Notes: generated by a model not told the origin, from the sequence alone. A stretch of 64,000 bases of DNA from Oscillospiraceae bacterium (GCA_015065965.1 SVPH01000008.1:16001-80000), one strand, 5' to 3'. Counted from the first letter of the stretch, positions 1 to 9,280 are shown. Numbers and translations: made by a program.

Positions 1-956
1 TGACCTGTTTTGTAGTTGACGAGTTGTTCAATCATATAGTCCGCCATTCGCGCTGTTTCATTGCCGAGACTGCCTGCAATATGGGGTGTTATTATTACAT
101 TCGGGCACCAGAAAAGCGGACTGACATACGGAAACACTTCATTCTTCAACACATCAACAACTGCAGTTCTTGACGGGTGTGCAATCATACTTCTTGCAAG
201 AGCAAACTCATCCACCTGATCTCCCCTGCCCGTATTAATAAATGTGCTGTGTTTTTTCATAAGCCTGAACAATTTTGCATTGAATATATTTTTCAGTTCT
301 TTTTTATTTGCAAGGTGGTTGCTTATTACATCACAATCTTTAAAAATCGTTTCCAAACTGCAAAGAGTGACATTCAATTTTTCTGCCTTTTCTTGGCTTA
401 CAAACGGGTCATAAGCCATAACTTCAACATCATATTCCTTAAGTTTTTCGGCAACTGATGAACCTATTGCGCCAAGACCGACAAGTCCGATTTTTGCACC
501 GTATGCACCGACACAGTTCTGCGTATGCATAAAAGAATACGGCAGAAGCGTCTTATATCTTTTTGCGCCCTGAAAATAACCCTTTAATGCCAAAACAATT
601 TGTGAAACGGCATATTCCGTTACAGGCACTCCGTTCGCGGCAAAAGCGCTGAACACCTTTATTCCGCAATTCAGAAAAGGCTCGGCAAAATACTGAACCG
701 TACCCGCACTGTAAAAAAGAGCCTTTAAGTTAGGCATATATTCCTTTATCTCTTCTTCAGTGAATTTAATCATTCCCCACGTTGCAAACGCAACCTCACA
801 CTGAGCAAGAAATTCTTTATGTTCATCTATATTGCTTTTATCAATTCTTTCAGAAACATCGCCGTATTCCCTTATTTTTTTTAGAACGTTTTCGGAATAT
901 ACCTTTGAAAATTTGCTTTCGTTTTCACCGAATAATGCAATTTTTATTTTAACCAC
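1..956 (-). CDS. D-isomer-specific 2-hydroxyacid dehydrogenase (3' end cut by window)
   Basis: NAD-dependent reduction of a 2-keto acid or oxidation of a D-2-hydroxyacid in the cytosol. The reading frame is open from about 956 to the window edge, about 318 residues, so nearly full length. I read the Rossmann motif GLVGLGAIG, the Arg-containing INTGRGD, the DVLKNE segment with the expected Glu, and the catalytic TPHIAG His. It is the last visible gene of the minus operon that starts at 5452. The start is unclear. A GTG lies at 956, but the GAGGTGG there is itself the best ribosome site. Its natural start would be an ATA codon at 947, giving a protein beginning MKIALFGE. Substrate unknown. Confidence 0.85.
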   Translation of the reverse strand, partial: MVKIKIALFGENESKFSKVYSENVLKKIREYGDVSERIDKSNIDEHKEFLAQCEVAFATWGMIKFTEEEIKEYMPNLKALFYSAGTVQYFAEPFLNCGIKVFSAFAANGVPVTEYAVSQIVLALKGYFQGAKRYKTLLPYSFMHTQNCVGAYGAKIGLVGLGAIGSSVAEKLKEYDVEVMAYDPFVSQEKAEKLNVTLCSLETIFKDCDVISNHLANKKELKNIFNAKLFRLMKKHSTFINTGRGDQVDEFALARSMIAHPSRTAVVDVLKNEVFPYVSPLFWCPNVIITPHIAGSLGNETARMADYMIEQLVNYKTG

Positions 957-957
957 C

Positions 958-1701
958 TCAATAACTTTTCAGTTTCTTGATATCTTTTAAAAAGTGCTTT
1001 TCTTTTGAGCCTTTTGTGAACTCAACAAGGATAACGCCGTCAAAATTCATTTCCGAAAGTTTTTTAAGAAGCCTGTCAAGATAATGCTTATCTTTCTTTC
1101 TGAATCTCTGTTCTCTTGCCAGATCACGGTAACTCACATGAACATTTTCTATACTATCAAAGGTCCTTTCAATTCTGTCAATATCATAATCAAATCTGAA
1201 ATACCTTGACTGAAAATATGTTTTGAAATTATCCTCTCTCAGTTCGCTTTTAATTTTCAAAAAAGCATCCGTGTTGTTGTTATATGTGTTATCGTGACAT
1301 TCCGGGCATACCAAAAGATTATATTTTTGCGCAACAGAGCAAATACTTTTTAAATCCTCAAGAATACGTATGTATTCCTCCTGAGTTGTTTTCTCGCTGT
1401 CTTTTTCTCCGAGCCACACCCTTACGGACGATGCGTTCATTATTTTTGCAATTCTGCATATTTCTTCCCATTTGCTTTTATCTGCACAGCCTACCCTGTA
1501 ATAACTTCCGTAAGAACAGATTTTTATGCCCTCATTGTCACAGACGGATTTAACTATACGGGCCTCTTCCGTATTTGTTACATGGATATCGCCGCCCCAT
1601 TCAATATAGTTAACACCTGCTTTTTTGGCGATTTCAACCACTTTGGCGGCGCTCATTTTTCTGAATGTAACGCTGCAAAGGCCGAGTTTAAAACTGTTCA
1701 T
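958..1701 (-). CDS. Sugar phosphate isomerase/epimerase-like TIM-barrel protein
   Basis: About 247 residues of the xylose-isomerase-like AP endonuclease 2 barrel superfamily, usually metal-dependent isomerases, epimerases or dehydratases of sugars and keto acids. Visible hallmarks are the N-terminal LGLCSVTF strand, YIEWGGDIHV, VCPECHDNTY and the C-terminal GVILVEFTKGS with a metal-ligand-type Glu. I chose the ATG at 1701 because GAGGTG sits just upstream of it; an ATG at 1713 would overlap that ribosome site. The gene directly follows the FAD oxidoreductase and runs into the hydroxyacid dehydrogenase, so it belongs to the same pathway. The reaction cannot be assigned from sequence. Confidence 0.8.
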   Translation of the reverse strand: MNSFKLGLCSVTFRKMSAAKVVEIAKKAGVNYIEWGGDIHVTNTEEARIVKSVCDNEGIKICSYGSYYRVGCADKSKWEEICRIAKIMNASSVRVWLGEKDSEKTTQEEYIRILEDLKSICSVAQKYNLLVCPECHDNTYNNNTDAFLKIKSELREDNFKTYFQSRYFRFDYDIDRIERTFDSIENVHVSYRDLAREQRFRKKDKHYLDRLLKKLSEMNFDGVILVEFTKGSKEKHFLKDIKKLKSY

Positions 1702-1712
1702 TCTGCACCTCA

Positions 1713-3485
1713 TTATATACGGCTTAAGTATTTTTCAAATGGCTCGTCCGTTTTGGGAACAGGCTTTGTTTCAACAAAACTCACCTTTCCGTTATCGGTT
1801 ATTGTAAGATATTTTCGGTATTCGGAATTTTCCGGAACTGGTTCACCTTTTTCAAAGTAAACCGCTCCGCCGCGGCTGCCGGTTAAAGACATTTCGCTGA
1901 TTATTGTTTCAAGAAGTGCCTTTGCACTTATAAGCATATCCCTATCATAAAAATAATCGCCTAAAGATTTATGCCTTAAAGGATAGTTTGAAATCTTATC
2001 ATCAATTTCATCAAGCAAATCAACGCACTCTTCCTTACTGCGGAGAAACGCTGCACATCTGCTCATCTTTGCTTTAATATTTGAATAATCAATCTCGTTA
2101 TCAATTATAAAACCTTTATATTTTTCAAAGCAAAAGGCAGATGTCTCAAAGTCACAAGTAAGTGCTGCTTTTTCTTTGATATGCCTTGCACACAGCAATC
2201 CGCTAACCTGAGTGTCGTTAAGCGCCGTTCCGCCCGGACGAGCAAGCCCGAAAGTACCTGCGGCTTCGCCAATGACATAAAGACCTTCCACATCGGTTTC
2301 ACAATTATTATCGGTATAAACACCGCCGTTATTGTGTTGCGCACAAACAGCAATCCTCAGTTTTTCTTTTGAAATATCAATATTTTGATTTAAATAAACG
2401 TCAATCGCTTTTGGATTCAATTTCCTGAGTCTTTCAATCGGAGTGTTACCCGTTGCATTGTTCTTCTCCAGATATAACCTTGCTTCTTCATCAAGATTTT
2501 CAAAACAAAAACCGCTCGGATTTACTGTATAATCAAGACAGATTTTTCTGCCTTTTTTCATTTCATTGTGAACGGCTATATCAATCCTTGAAGACTTTTC
2601 CGCTCTGTCAAAACTGAACGGCCACTGATAACCTTTCAAAAAAATATTGTTACACATTTCTTCCGCAGTTTCAAAATAACAATTCAAAAAATCGTATTCA
2701 TTGCCGCTTTCATCAACACTCACAAACCTCGGAATAACCTGCATAAAACTGCCTGAAACATTCCATCTGAAATCAACAGATGCCATACCGTATTGCCACT
2801 GTGAAAAATTGCAAAGACGCACTCCCGATTCAATCAAAACGCCTGTCATGCCGTGCTGAGATTCAGGATAAACCGAATTCTCATAAATACAAGCCGGTGC
2901 ACCTGTGGCACAAATAATATTTTTAGCGTAGAAAACCTCAAAATTGTTTGTTTTGGTGTTTAATGCAGCAATGCCAATTGCTCTGCTGCCTTCTTTCAGG
3001 ATTTCAACAACCTGTCTGTTATCAAAGAGAGGCGTATCATTCTTATCAAGCACAACTTTTTCAAGTTTTTCAGTCATAACTTTTGAAGTTAAAGGACCTA
3101 TCGAAGTTGCTCTTACGGTATTGTCGTGGTCAGTTTTGTAACCCGGAAACCCTCCGAATTCGTCCTGAGGAAAACCCACGCCGTAATCACACAGCCTTAA
3201 AAAACACTTTACACTGTTAACCGATTGAAGATACATCTTCTCACCGTCGCAGCATCCTGCAGAAAAAATATCCTGCGCCATCTTATAAGGGCTGTCATGT
3301 GTGAATCCGTCCATAGACATTTTATAATACGTTTGCTTATCGCTGCCTGTGTTTCGTGATGTACCGCTTAGCCTGTTTTCTGCTATAATTGCAATATCGG
3401 TCACATTCTCTTTATAAAGCCAGTCGGCAACACTGTATGCAGCCGCTCCGCTTCCGATTATTATTGCGTCATATATTTTTCTCAT
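1713..3485 (-). CDS. FAD-dependent oxidoreductase, fumarate-reductase flavoprotein-like
   Basis: About 590 residues of the FAD_binding_2 superfamily (succinate dehydrogenase/fumarate reductase flavoprotein, aspartate oxidase, enoate and ketosteroid reductases). The N-terminus has the dinucleotide-binding stretch AIIIGSGAAA. The C-terminal half has GLYVIGEAAGTFGLARPGG, the second FAD-contact segment. There is no signal peptide, haem domain or FMN-flavinylation domain, so it is a cytosolic flavoenzyme. The second ATG (3485) has better spacing from GTGAG than the one at 3491; both overlap the end of the SDR gene, implying translational coupling. Probably reduces or dehydrogenates the compound processed by this operon. 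Confidence 0.85.
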   Translation of the reverse strand: MRKIYDAIIIGSGAAAYSVADWLYKENVTDIAIIAENRLSGTSRNTGSDKQTYYKMSMDGFTHDSPYKMAQDIFSAGCCDGEKMYLQSVNSVKCFLRLCDYGVGFPQDEFGGFPGYKTDHDNTVRATSIGPLTSKVMTEKLEKVVLDKNDTPLFDNRQVVEILKEGSRAIGIAALNTKTNNFEVFYAKNIICATGAPACIYENSVYPESQHGMTGVLIESGVRLCNFSQWQYGMASVDFRWNVSGSFMQVIPRFVSVDESGNEYDFLNCYFETAEEMCNNIFLKGYQWPFSFDRAEKSSRIDIAVHNEMKKGRKICLDYTVNPSGFCFENLDEEARLYLEKNNATGNTPIERLRKLNPKAIDVYLNQNIDISKEKLRIAVCAQHNNGGVYTDNNCETDVEGLYVIGEAAGTFGLARPGGTALNDTQVSGLLCARHIKEKAALTCDFETSAFCFEKYKGFIIDNEIDYSNIKAKMSRCAAFLRSKEECVDLLDEIDDKISNYPLRHKSLGDYFYDRDMLISAKALLETIISEMSLTGSRGGAVYFEKGEPVPENSEYRKYLTITDNGKVSFVETKPVPKTDEPFEKYLSRI

Positions 3486-4219
3486 AAGCATCTCACATTA
3501 AATCCGCCGTCACAGTCAATAACCGTACCGGTGCAAAAATCAAAATCGCCTTTTGCAATTGATGCAACACATTTTCCGATATCTTCAGGTTTACCCATTC
3601 TTTTAATTGGTGTAAGCCCTTCATTTATCATATTTTCATATTTTTCTTTAACCTTCGCAGTCATATCCGTTTCAATGATGCCCGGTCTTATCTCGATAAC
3701 ACTTATACCGTATTCCGCAAGACGAGCCGCATAGAGTTTGGTAATCATTGAAATACCGGCTTTGGAGATACAGTATTCACCTCTGTTCAGTGAGGCTGTA
3801 TATGCGGACATCGACGAAATATTTACAATTCTTGATTTACCGTTTTCTTTAAGCAACGGAACAAATTTCTGCGTAACAAAAAAAGTTCCTTTTAAATTTA
3901 TATCCGTTACATAATCAAAATCTTCAGGCATTAATTCCAGAATATCTTTTCTCTCTTTCGGAGCAATGCCTGCATTATTGACAAGCAAAGAAATTTTGCC
4001 GAATTTTTCCTTAACATAAAAAACAAGTTTTTCAATATCATTGATATTGGAAATATCGCAAGGAACAAAGTACACTCTGTCACAATATTCATTTTTTAAT
4101 CTTTTAATCTCTGTGCCTTCGTTTCTTGCAGAAAGGACAACGGTAAAACCGTTTTTCAAAAGTTCTTTGGCTATTCCAAGACCTATTCCTCTGCTTCCGC
4201 CTGTTATTACTGCAGTCAT
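3482..4219 (-). CDS. Short-chain dehydrogenase/reductase (SDR)
   Basis: 245-residue classical SDR that interconverts an alcohol and a ketone with NAD(P)H. Motifs in order: cofactor glycine motif TGGSRGIG near residue 7, structural NNAG, catalytic Ser in NISSMSAY, catalytic YCISK, and the C-terminal GTVIDCDGGF typical of FabG-like enzymes. Its last bases overlap the FAD oxidoreductase start and it sits 12 bases after the old-yellow-enzyme gene. This is operon membership rather than fatty acid synthesis, since no fab genes are nearby. FabG-like names from automatic annotation should be treated with caution. Confidence 0.88.
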   Translation of the reverse strand: MTAVITGGSRGIGLGIAKELLKNGFTVVLSARNEGTEIKRLKNEYCDRVYFVPCDISNINDIEKLVFYVKEKFGKISLLVNNAGIAPKERKDILELMPEDFDYVTDINLKGTFFVTQKFVPLLKENGKSRIVNISSMSAYTASLNRGEYCISKAGISMITKLYAARLAEYGISVIEIRPGIIETDMTAKVKEKYENMINEGLTPIKRMGKPEDIGKCVASIAKGDFDFCTGTVIDCDGGFNVRCL

Positions 4220-4231
4220 TTTATCCGCTCC

Positions 4232-5452
4232 TTATTTACACGAAACAAATTTTTGATAATAGGGCATATACACCTCTGAGTCCCTTATCGGACAGCCTGC
4301 AACCGTTCCGGCACGCATAAGTTGAGAACACTTACTGCATTTGAGGCAAAGTTTGCTTTTATTCAACACACCGTATTTAAGATAATCTTTGTAAAAACCA
4401 GGATAAGCAAAGGTCATCCTTCCGAATCCGGCAAAATCCGCAACTCCTTCATTAATAATTTTTTCCGCATGTTTCATTGCGTTTTCGCCAGGATATGTTA
4501 AACCTGAAGCAATAAAATAAACATCCTCAAACTCAGCCTTCAGTTCTTTGGTAACATCGTAAATTCTTTTAATTCCGATTTCACCGTCTTCAGGTGCATT
4601 TATACACGGACGGTTGATATGCGGGATCAGGTAGGGATTTCCCAACGTAAGATTTATCAGTCTTATCCCTTTTTCATAAAGAGATTTTATGATTAATTTT
4701 GTTTCGGACAGGTCAATATTATTATTTTCATCCACACCGTAACCGTAAGGATACGGAAAACAGTCGCAGGCATTAAGCCTGGTTGTAACAAACATATCTT
4801 CACTTATCGCTTTTTTTGCTGCATCAATGCATTCAAAATAAAGCCTTGTTCTGTTTTCAAGACTGCCGCCGTAAATTCCTTCACGCTCTTTTGCACTCAA
4901 AAACTCATTGAACAGATATCCGTGGCAGCACTTAACATCAATTCCGTCAAATCCGACTTCTTGTGCAAGTTTTGCTGCCTCATAATATTTTTTCGGCAGA
5001 GTTTTGCAATAATCATCCGAAGCAATTACATACGGCTGATTTTCTTTGCCGATTTCCCAATGAGAATTGCGGTAGGCAACTATAGGTTTGGGAGTACCGT
5101 CAGGCTTGCTGAATCTTCCGCTGTGTGTAAGTTGAACAATTATTATCGGTTCAAACCCTGTTTTCTCTAACGCAGTTTTTTTAATATCATCAACAACAGA
5201 TTTAAATGACTCCTTTGTATTTTCGTTCAGAAACAACTGCCTTGGATTTGCTCTGCCTTCAGCCGAAACAGCAGTCGCTTCAAACCATATTATTCCTGCT
5301 CCGCTCTCGGCAAACCTCATATATCTTCTGCGGGTAAGTTCATCAACCGCTCCGTCAAAAGTGCCGTCACACCCTTCCATAGGATGAAATACAATTCGGT
5401 TTTTTATTGTTTTGTTATGTATTGTTAACGGAGATTCCAAAACAGTTTTCAT
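4232..5452 (-). CDS. NADH:flavin oxidoreductase, old yellow enzyme family
   Basis: 406-residue FMN TIM-barrel enzyme that typically reduces activated C=C bonds. The N-terminal NRIVFHPMEGCDG matches the FMN-binding start of the family. Near the C-terminus, CLKCSKC followed by AGCP gives four cysteines as in the 4Fe-4S motif of 2,4-dienoyl-CoA and bile-acid enoate reductases. It lacks the roughly 250-residue FAD/NAD domain of the long reductases, so electrons may come from a separate partner, perhaps the FAD protein of the same operon. First gene of the operon, with AGAGGAG before the ATG and a good promoter upstream. Confidence 0.87.
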   Translation of the reverse strand: MKTVLESPLTIHNKTIKNRIVFHPMEGCDGTFDGAVDELTRRRYMRFAESGAGIIWFEATAVSAEGRANPRQLFLNENTKESFKSVVDDIKKTALEKTGFEPIIIVQLTHSGRFSKPDGTPKPIVAYRNSHWEIGKENQPYVIASDDYCKTLPKKYYEAAKLAQEVGFDGIDVKCCHGYLFNEFLSAKEREGIYGGSLENRTRLYFECIDAAKKAISEDMFVTTRLNACDCFPYPYGYGVDENNNIDLSETKLIIKSLYEKGIRLINLTLGNPYLIPHINRPCINAPEDGEIGIKRIYDVTKELKAEFEDVYFIASGLTYPGENAMKHAEKIINEGVADFAGFGRMTFAYPGFYKDYLKYGVLNKSKLCLKCSKCSQLMRAGTVAGCPIRDSEVYMPYYQKFVSCK

Positions 5453-5487
5453 AAAAGCACTCCTCTTGACATCGGTTTCATATGTAA

Positions 5488-5516
5488 ATTATAACAGATA
5501 AATATTTCATAGGCAA
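5488..5516 (-). promoter_or_regulatory. Promoter of the reductive operon
   Basis: On the minus strand TTGCCT (5516-5511), 17 bases, then a perfect TATAAT (5493-5488) preceded by TG. It lies about 40 bases upstream of the old-yellow-enzyme start and is the only good sigma-A-type site before the five-gene operon. Confidence 0.75.
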
Positions 5517-5804
5517 CATTTTTATTATAACAGAATTCAGATATATGACATTCAGATTTACTTCTCTCAAATCACCGTAAAAAAGAGAAAACAATTTAAA
5601 TTCAGTTCTTTTTCTGAAAACAAATAATTTTTATAACCGTCATCCTTAAAAATCTTATATAAGGAGTTTTCATTCCCGTAGAATAAGTCGGATTCGAAAA
5701 ATCCACAAATAATTTATTAAGGGAGTATCACTAAAGAATACGGTTGTAATTTCCATAAAAAATGATATAATGAAAATCACAGTATATTTGGGCGGTGATT
5801 AATT
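5517..5804 (+). promoter_or_regulatory. Divergent intergenic region with alpha-galactosidase promoter
   Basis: A-T-rich spacer between divergent operons. On the plus strand TTGTAA (5744-5749), 16 bases and a perfect TATAAT (5766-5771) form a promoter for the GH36 gene, and GGTGATTAATT precedes its ATG. The stretch 5521-5740 has a small hairpin at about 5691-5705 (GGATT/AATCC) and no open frame or RNA motif that I can recognise. Confidence 0.65.
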
Positions 5805-8264
5805 ATGAAAAAAAATAAAAGTATCATCGAAAGTGCTGTCACCACGGTGTTTCTGGGACTGATGATTTATGCAGCATACTCTCTGTGGTACATATTCTAC
5901 GGAAAAGAAAGCGGTTCAGACATTCATCTGTATACCGTTCTTGCAGGTTCGGCTCTGGGTTGGTTCTTACTCCTCTTCACTCAGACCATATTTAAAAATG
6001 CAGGTTGGATAAAAAAACTTGTTGCGTTTTTAGCCGGTAATGCTTTGTTTCAAGGCTTGATTTGGGGCATCAACGCAAAAATCAACCCGGATTGTATGAA
6101 TAACGATGATGTTGTTATTAATACTTTTACCGTTACCTTCGTTTTATCCGCAATTCTCCTTCTTATCACTTATATTTTAAGAGTAAAAAACAAACATAAA
6201 ATATTAAACATTATTTTAGCGATTGTTTATTTTGTTATTTCATGCGGTGGATTATGTGTGATTAACGAGGAAAACATCAAGGCGCTTTCATACAAAAAGG
6301 ATATTCACTTTGACACCATGAACGCAGATGAAATGAACATCACCGATTCAGAAAAAACTCTTTGCGAAGAATGGTTTGAAGATAATTTCTTTGCTGAAAA
6401 CTGTGAATACCCCTTTACTTTCAAAGTTGACGGGGAAGAATTCAATCCTGCCGACTGGGAAAAAAGTTTTGAATATACTCCGGATATTTACTCCGGAAAC
6501 GTTTATAAAGGCGGCAAAACAGAATATCTTGTTCTGTCAAACGAATCAAAAGGTCTTAGTGTAACGGTTGAATTAACCCATTTTGCAGATAATGCAACAT
6601 GCCAATGGACTGTTTACATCAAAAATACAGGAACAACCGATTCCGAAATTATAAGCGATTTCTATGCGCTTGATTCATCTTTTGCAACCGGTAAAGCAGA
6701 CCTTTATTATTCAATGGGAAGCGACACTGCCGCAAGCGACTTTTCGCTTATTAAAAAGGATTTATCCTTTATTGAAAAAAAGTTTTCAGGCGCTGACGGC
6801 AAACCTACCGAAACATATCTGCCCTATTTTAATATCAGCGGAGAAAATCACGGCATGATTCTCGGCATCGGCTGGACCGGTCAGTGGGCAGCAGGTTTAT
6901 CTGAATCAAACGGAGCAACGGATATATCCGTTAAACAGGAACATTTTGAAGCATACCTGCTTGCAGGCGAAGAGGTCCGTTCACCGCTTGTTTCAATCAG
7001 TTTTTATGAAAACACTAATCCCCTTAAGGGCTTTAACCTTTTCAGAAAGTGGATTATGGACAGCGTATATCCCGAAAATGTAACTCAAAACAGTTACACT
7101 GTTATGGAAATTGCAGGCCCTATGTCAACAAAAACTTCCGATGAGATCATTGAAATTCTTGACGGCATTGATGACTCTGTTTATGCTCAGACCGATGCTT
7201 TCTGGATGGATGCCGGCTGGTATAAATATAACTCGGGCTGGCACGACGGTGTCGGCAACTGGACGGTTGACACATCAAGATATGATAACGGTATATCAGA
7301 ATTATCGGGATATGCCGCTAAGAAAGGCCTCGGCCATGTTCTTTGGTATGAACCAGAAAGAGTTTATCCCGGCACAGAGTTCCATAATATCGGTTCTCAG
7401 CATGAAGAATGGCTGATATACGGCGACAGCGATAACATCATGTGGAATCTTGCAAATGAAGATGCCTTTAAATTTTATTGCGAATATCTGCTCAATTCAA
7501 TGAAGGAAAACGGTATTACTGTTTACCGTCAGGATTTCAACTTTGCACCTATGGAATATTGGCAGAGGGCTGATAATGAATTCTACGGCGGAAGAACAGG
7601 CATATGCGAAAATCATTATATAACAAATCTTTACAGATATCTTGATTATCTTTGTGAAAATATTGAAGGACTTATAATCGACAACTGCGCTTCGGGCGGT
7701 AAGAGGCTCGACCTTGAAATGACCTATCGCAGCATTGCTTTTTGGAGAAGCGATTATAACTGTTCACTTCATACGGATTTCTTTGAGGCAACGCAATCAC
7801 ATACATACGGAATTTCATTCTGGCTTCCTATAACAGGTGCTAATCTTTACATGTTGGACGAATATTCAGCAAGAAGCGCTATAATGCCCTTGATGCTCAT
7901 GGATTTTTACTCAAACACTCACGCCGATTTCAGTTTCCATAAAGAGCAGCGAGAAATGATGGCAGGCAACTACTATCCTCTCGATTTCGGAAGTTTTGAC
8001 AAGGATAAGATGCATGCAATGCAGTATTCGTCCTATGATGCACTTTCAGGAACCGCACTCATATACAAAAGAGCGGATGTTAAAGACAGCGAATATACCG
8101 TTAAATTAAACGGACTTGTTCCGTCTGCAGCCTACAGTGTTTATGACACAGACTATCCTGAAACGGTTTATAACCTCACCGGCGAAGAACTTATGAACAG
8201 CGGTATAACACTTAATCTTCCTGAAGGTGAAAAAGCAATTATACTTATGTATAACGCTCAATAA
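5805..8264 (+). CDS. GH36-type alpha-galactosidase with N-terminal membrane domain
   Basis: 819 residues. Residues about 10-150 hold four or five hydrophobic segments separated by short charged loops. The rest is a retaining GH36 alpha-galactosidase that removes terminal alpha-galactose. Catalytic features: FWMDAGWY, the GLGHVLWYEPERV strand, nucleophile Asp577 in YRQDFNF, CASGGKRLDLE, and probable acid/base Asp650 in WRSDY. The 73-residue spacing between the two aspartates fits the family. Soluble GH36 enzymes are about 700-750 residues and have no membrane part. This one is probably tethered to the cytoplasmic membrane, but the topology is not evident. Monocistronic: own promoter and a strong terminator behind it. 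Confidence 0.85.
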   Translation: MKKNKSIIESAVTTVFLGLMIYAAYSLWYIFYGKESGSDIHLYTVLAGSALGWFLLLFTQTIFKNAGWIKKLVAFLAGNALFQGLIWGINAKINPDCMNNDDVVINTFTVTFVLSAILLLITYILRVKNKHKILNIILAIVYFVISCGGLCVINEENIKALSYKKDIHFDTMNADEMNITDSEKTLCEEWFEDNFFAENCEYPFTFKVDGEEFNPADWEKSFEYTPDIYSGNVYKGGKTEYLVLSNESKGLSVTVELTHFADNATCQWTVYIKNTGTTDSEIISDFYALDSSFATGKADLYYSMGSDTAASDFSLIKKDLSFIEKKFSGADGKPTETYLPYFNISGENHGMILGIGWTGQWAAGLSESNGATDISVKQEHFEAYLLAGEEVRSPLVSISFYENTNPLKGFNLFRKWIMDSVYPENVTQNSYTVMEIAGPMSTKTSDEIIEILDGIDDSVYAQTDAFWMDAGWYKYNSGWHDGVGNWTVDTSRYDNGISELSGYAAKKGLGHVLWYEPERVYPGTEFHNIGSQHEEWLIYGDSDNIMWNLANEDAFKFYCEYLLNSMKENGITVYRQDFNFAPMEYWQRADNEFYGGRTGICENHYITNLYRYLDYLCENIEGLIIDNCASGGKRLDLEMTYRSIAFWRSDYNCSLHTDFFEATQSHTYGISFWLPITGANLYMLDEYSARSAIMPLMLMDFYSNTHADFSFHKEQREMMAGNYYPLDFGSFDKDKMHAMQYSSYDALSGTALIYKRADVKDSEYTVKLNGLVPSAAYSVYDTDYPETVYNLTGEELMNSGITLNLPEGEKAIILMYNAQ

Positions 8265-8273
8265 ACAAAAACC

Positions 8274-8302
8274 AAACCCGGAGTGCCGTGCACTCCGGGT
8301 TT
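8274..8302. terminator. Bidirectional rho-independent terminator
   Basis: A perfect 13-bp stem, AAACCCGGAGTGC paired with GCACTCCGGGTTT around a 3-base loop, has T/A runs on both sides. It separates the convergent GH36 gene and alpha/beta hydrolase gene. Confidence 0.88.
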
Positions 8303-8326
8303 TCATCTTAAGGCAAATTGTTTTTA

Positions 8327-9280
8327 TTAAAAATATTTTGCAGCAAAATCAGTCACTGTGTTCCAATAAAGTTCATTATCCGCAAACGCGGCGTTTGCAT
8401 GGAATGAACCCGGAACTGTAAGCATCTGCTTATCAGATGCCGCACAACTGTCATAAAGCGGCTGCATCATGTGATATGGAACAAAATCATCATCCGCTCC
8501 GTGAATAAACAGGGTCGGTGTTTTTGAACGTTTAACCGCATCTATGGGAGCACACTGCTTAAAATCAAAATTCTTACGGCGTTTTGAAGCAGCATTTGCG
8601 GAATAAAGAACCGGAAAAGCAGGCAGATGAAACATCTGTTTTGCCTGATATTTATATTCATCCCAGCAACTTGTATATCCGCAGTCTGCAATTGCACACA
8701 CAACATTTGCCGGTATTTCCTCACCGGTTACAAGCATCGTTGTTGCGCTGCCCATCGAAACACCGTGCATAAGTATTTTAGCATCGGGATTGAGATTTAC
8801 AATATAGTTTATCCAATCCACAATCACAAGTTTGTCATAATATCCCATTGAGCAATATCTGACGGTATCGGAATCATGCCCTACCATATGAGGAAGTATA
8901 ACATTATAGCCCGTTGCATGGTATTTCCACGCATAGTGTGACATTACTGCCGTATCAGCAGAGTAACCGTGAATAACAACAGCCCATTTATCACTCTGAC
9001 TTTCAGCAGGAATAAAATCTGCTCGCATATCTCTGCCAATTCTTGAATAAATCGTAAGAATTTCGGGTTCAATGTCTTTATACCATTTTAATCCGTCCTG
9101 ATAAGTTTCGCATTCAGCCCAGAATTTCTCTTCTTCCTCGTTGCGGAAGAATTTCATTTTGGCAAATCGGCGCTGAAGATCCATATTAAGAACACTGTGA
9201 TACATAACTTCACCTGCCGCAAGAGCAACAGCACTGGCACCAAGAGCAGTACCTATAACCGCCTTAACCGATTTCTTCAT
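8327..9280 (-). CDS. Alpha/beta hydrolase with N-terminal membrane anchor
   Basis: 317 residues. An N-terminal hydrophobic segment (about 7-27) suggests a membrane anchor or uncleaved signal, followed by an alpha/beta hydrolase fold. The oxyanion region VVIHGYSADT, nucleophile elbow GVSMGS, acid in HGADDDFV and final His in PGSFHA give a full Ser-Asp-His triad. It resembles the BAAT/S9-like hydrolases often seen in Clostridia; substrate unknown. It is the third gene of the tyrS operon, behind the HAD phosphatase, with AAGGAGTGAGG before its ATG. Not obviously linked to tRNA charging. Confidence 0.83.
   Translation of the reverse strand: MKKSVKAVIGTALGASAVALAAGEVMYHSVLNMDLQRRFAKMKFFRNEEEEKFWAECETYQDGLKWYKDIEPEILTIYSRIGRDMRADFIPAESQSDKWAVVIHGYSADTAVMSHYAWKYHATGYNVILPHMVGHDSDTVRYCSMGYYDKLVIVDWINYIVNLNPDAKILMHGVSMGSATTMLVTGEEIPANVVCAIADCGYTSCWDEYKYQAKQMFHLPAFPVLYSANAASKRRKNFDFKQCAPIDAVKRSKTPTLFIHGADDDFVPYHMMQPLYDSCAASDKQMLTVPGSFHANAAFADNELYWNTVTDFAAKYF

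Noticed and set aside
177..458. Plus-strand open frame of 93 codons
   Set aside because: Lies wholly antisense to the hydroxyacid dehydrogenase, which has clear family motifs.
3482..4219. FabG of fatty acid synthesis
   Set aside because: FabG-like motifs are shared by many SDRs; no acyl-carrier or other fab gene is nearby and the operon context is different.
5521..5740. Degenerate gene or RNA in the A-T-rich spacer
   Set aside because: Only a small hairpin and short palindromes are present; nothing rises above what such composition gives by chance.
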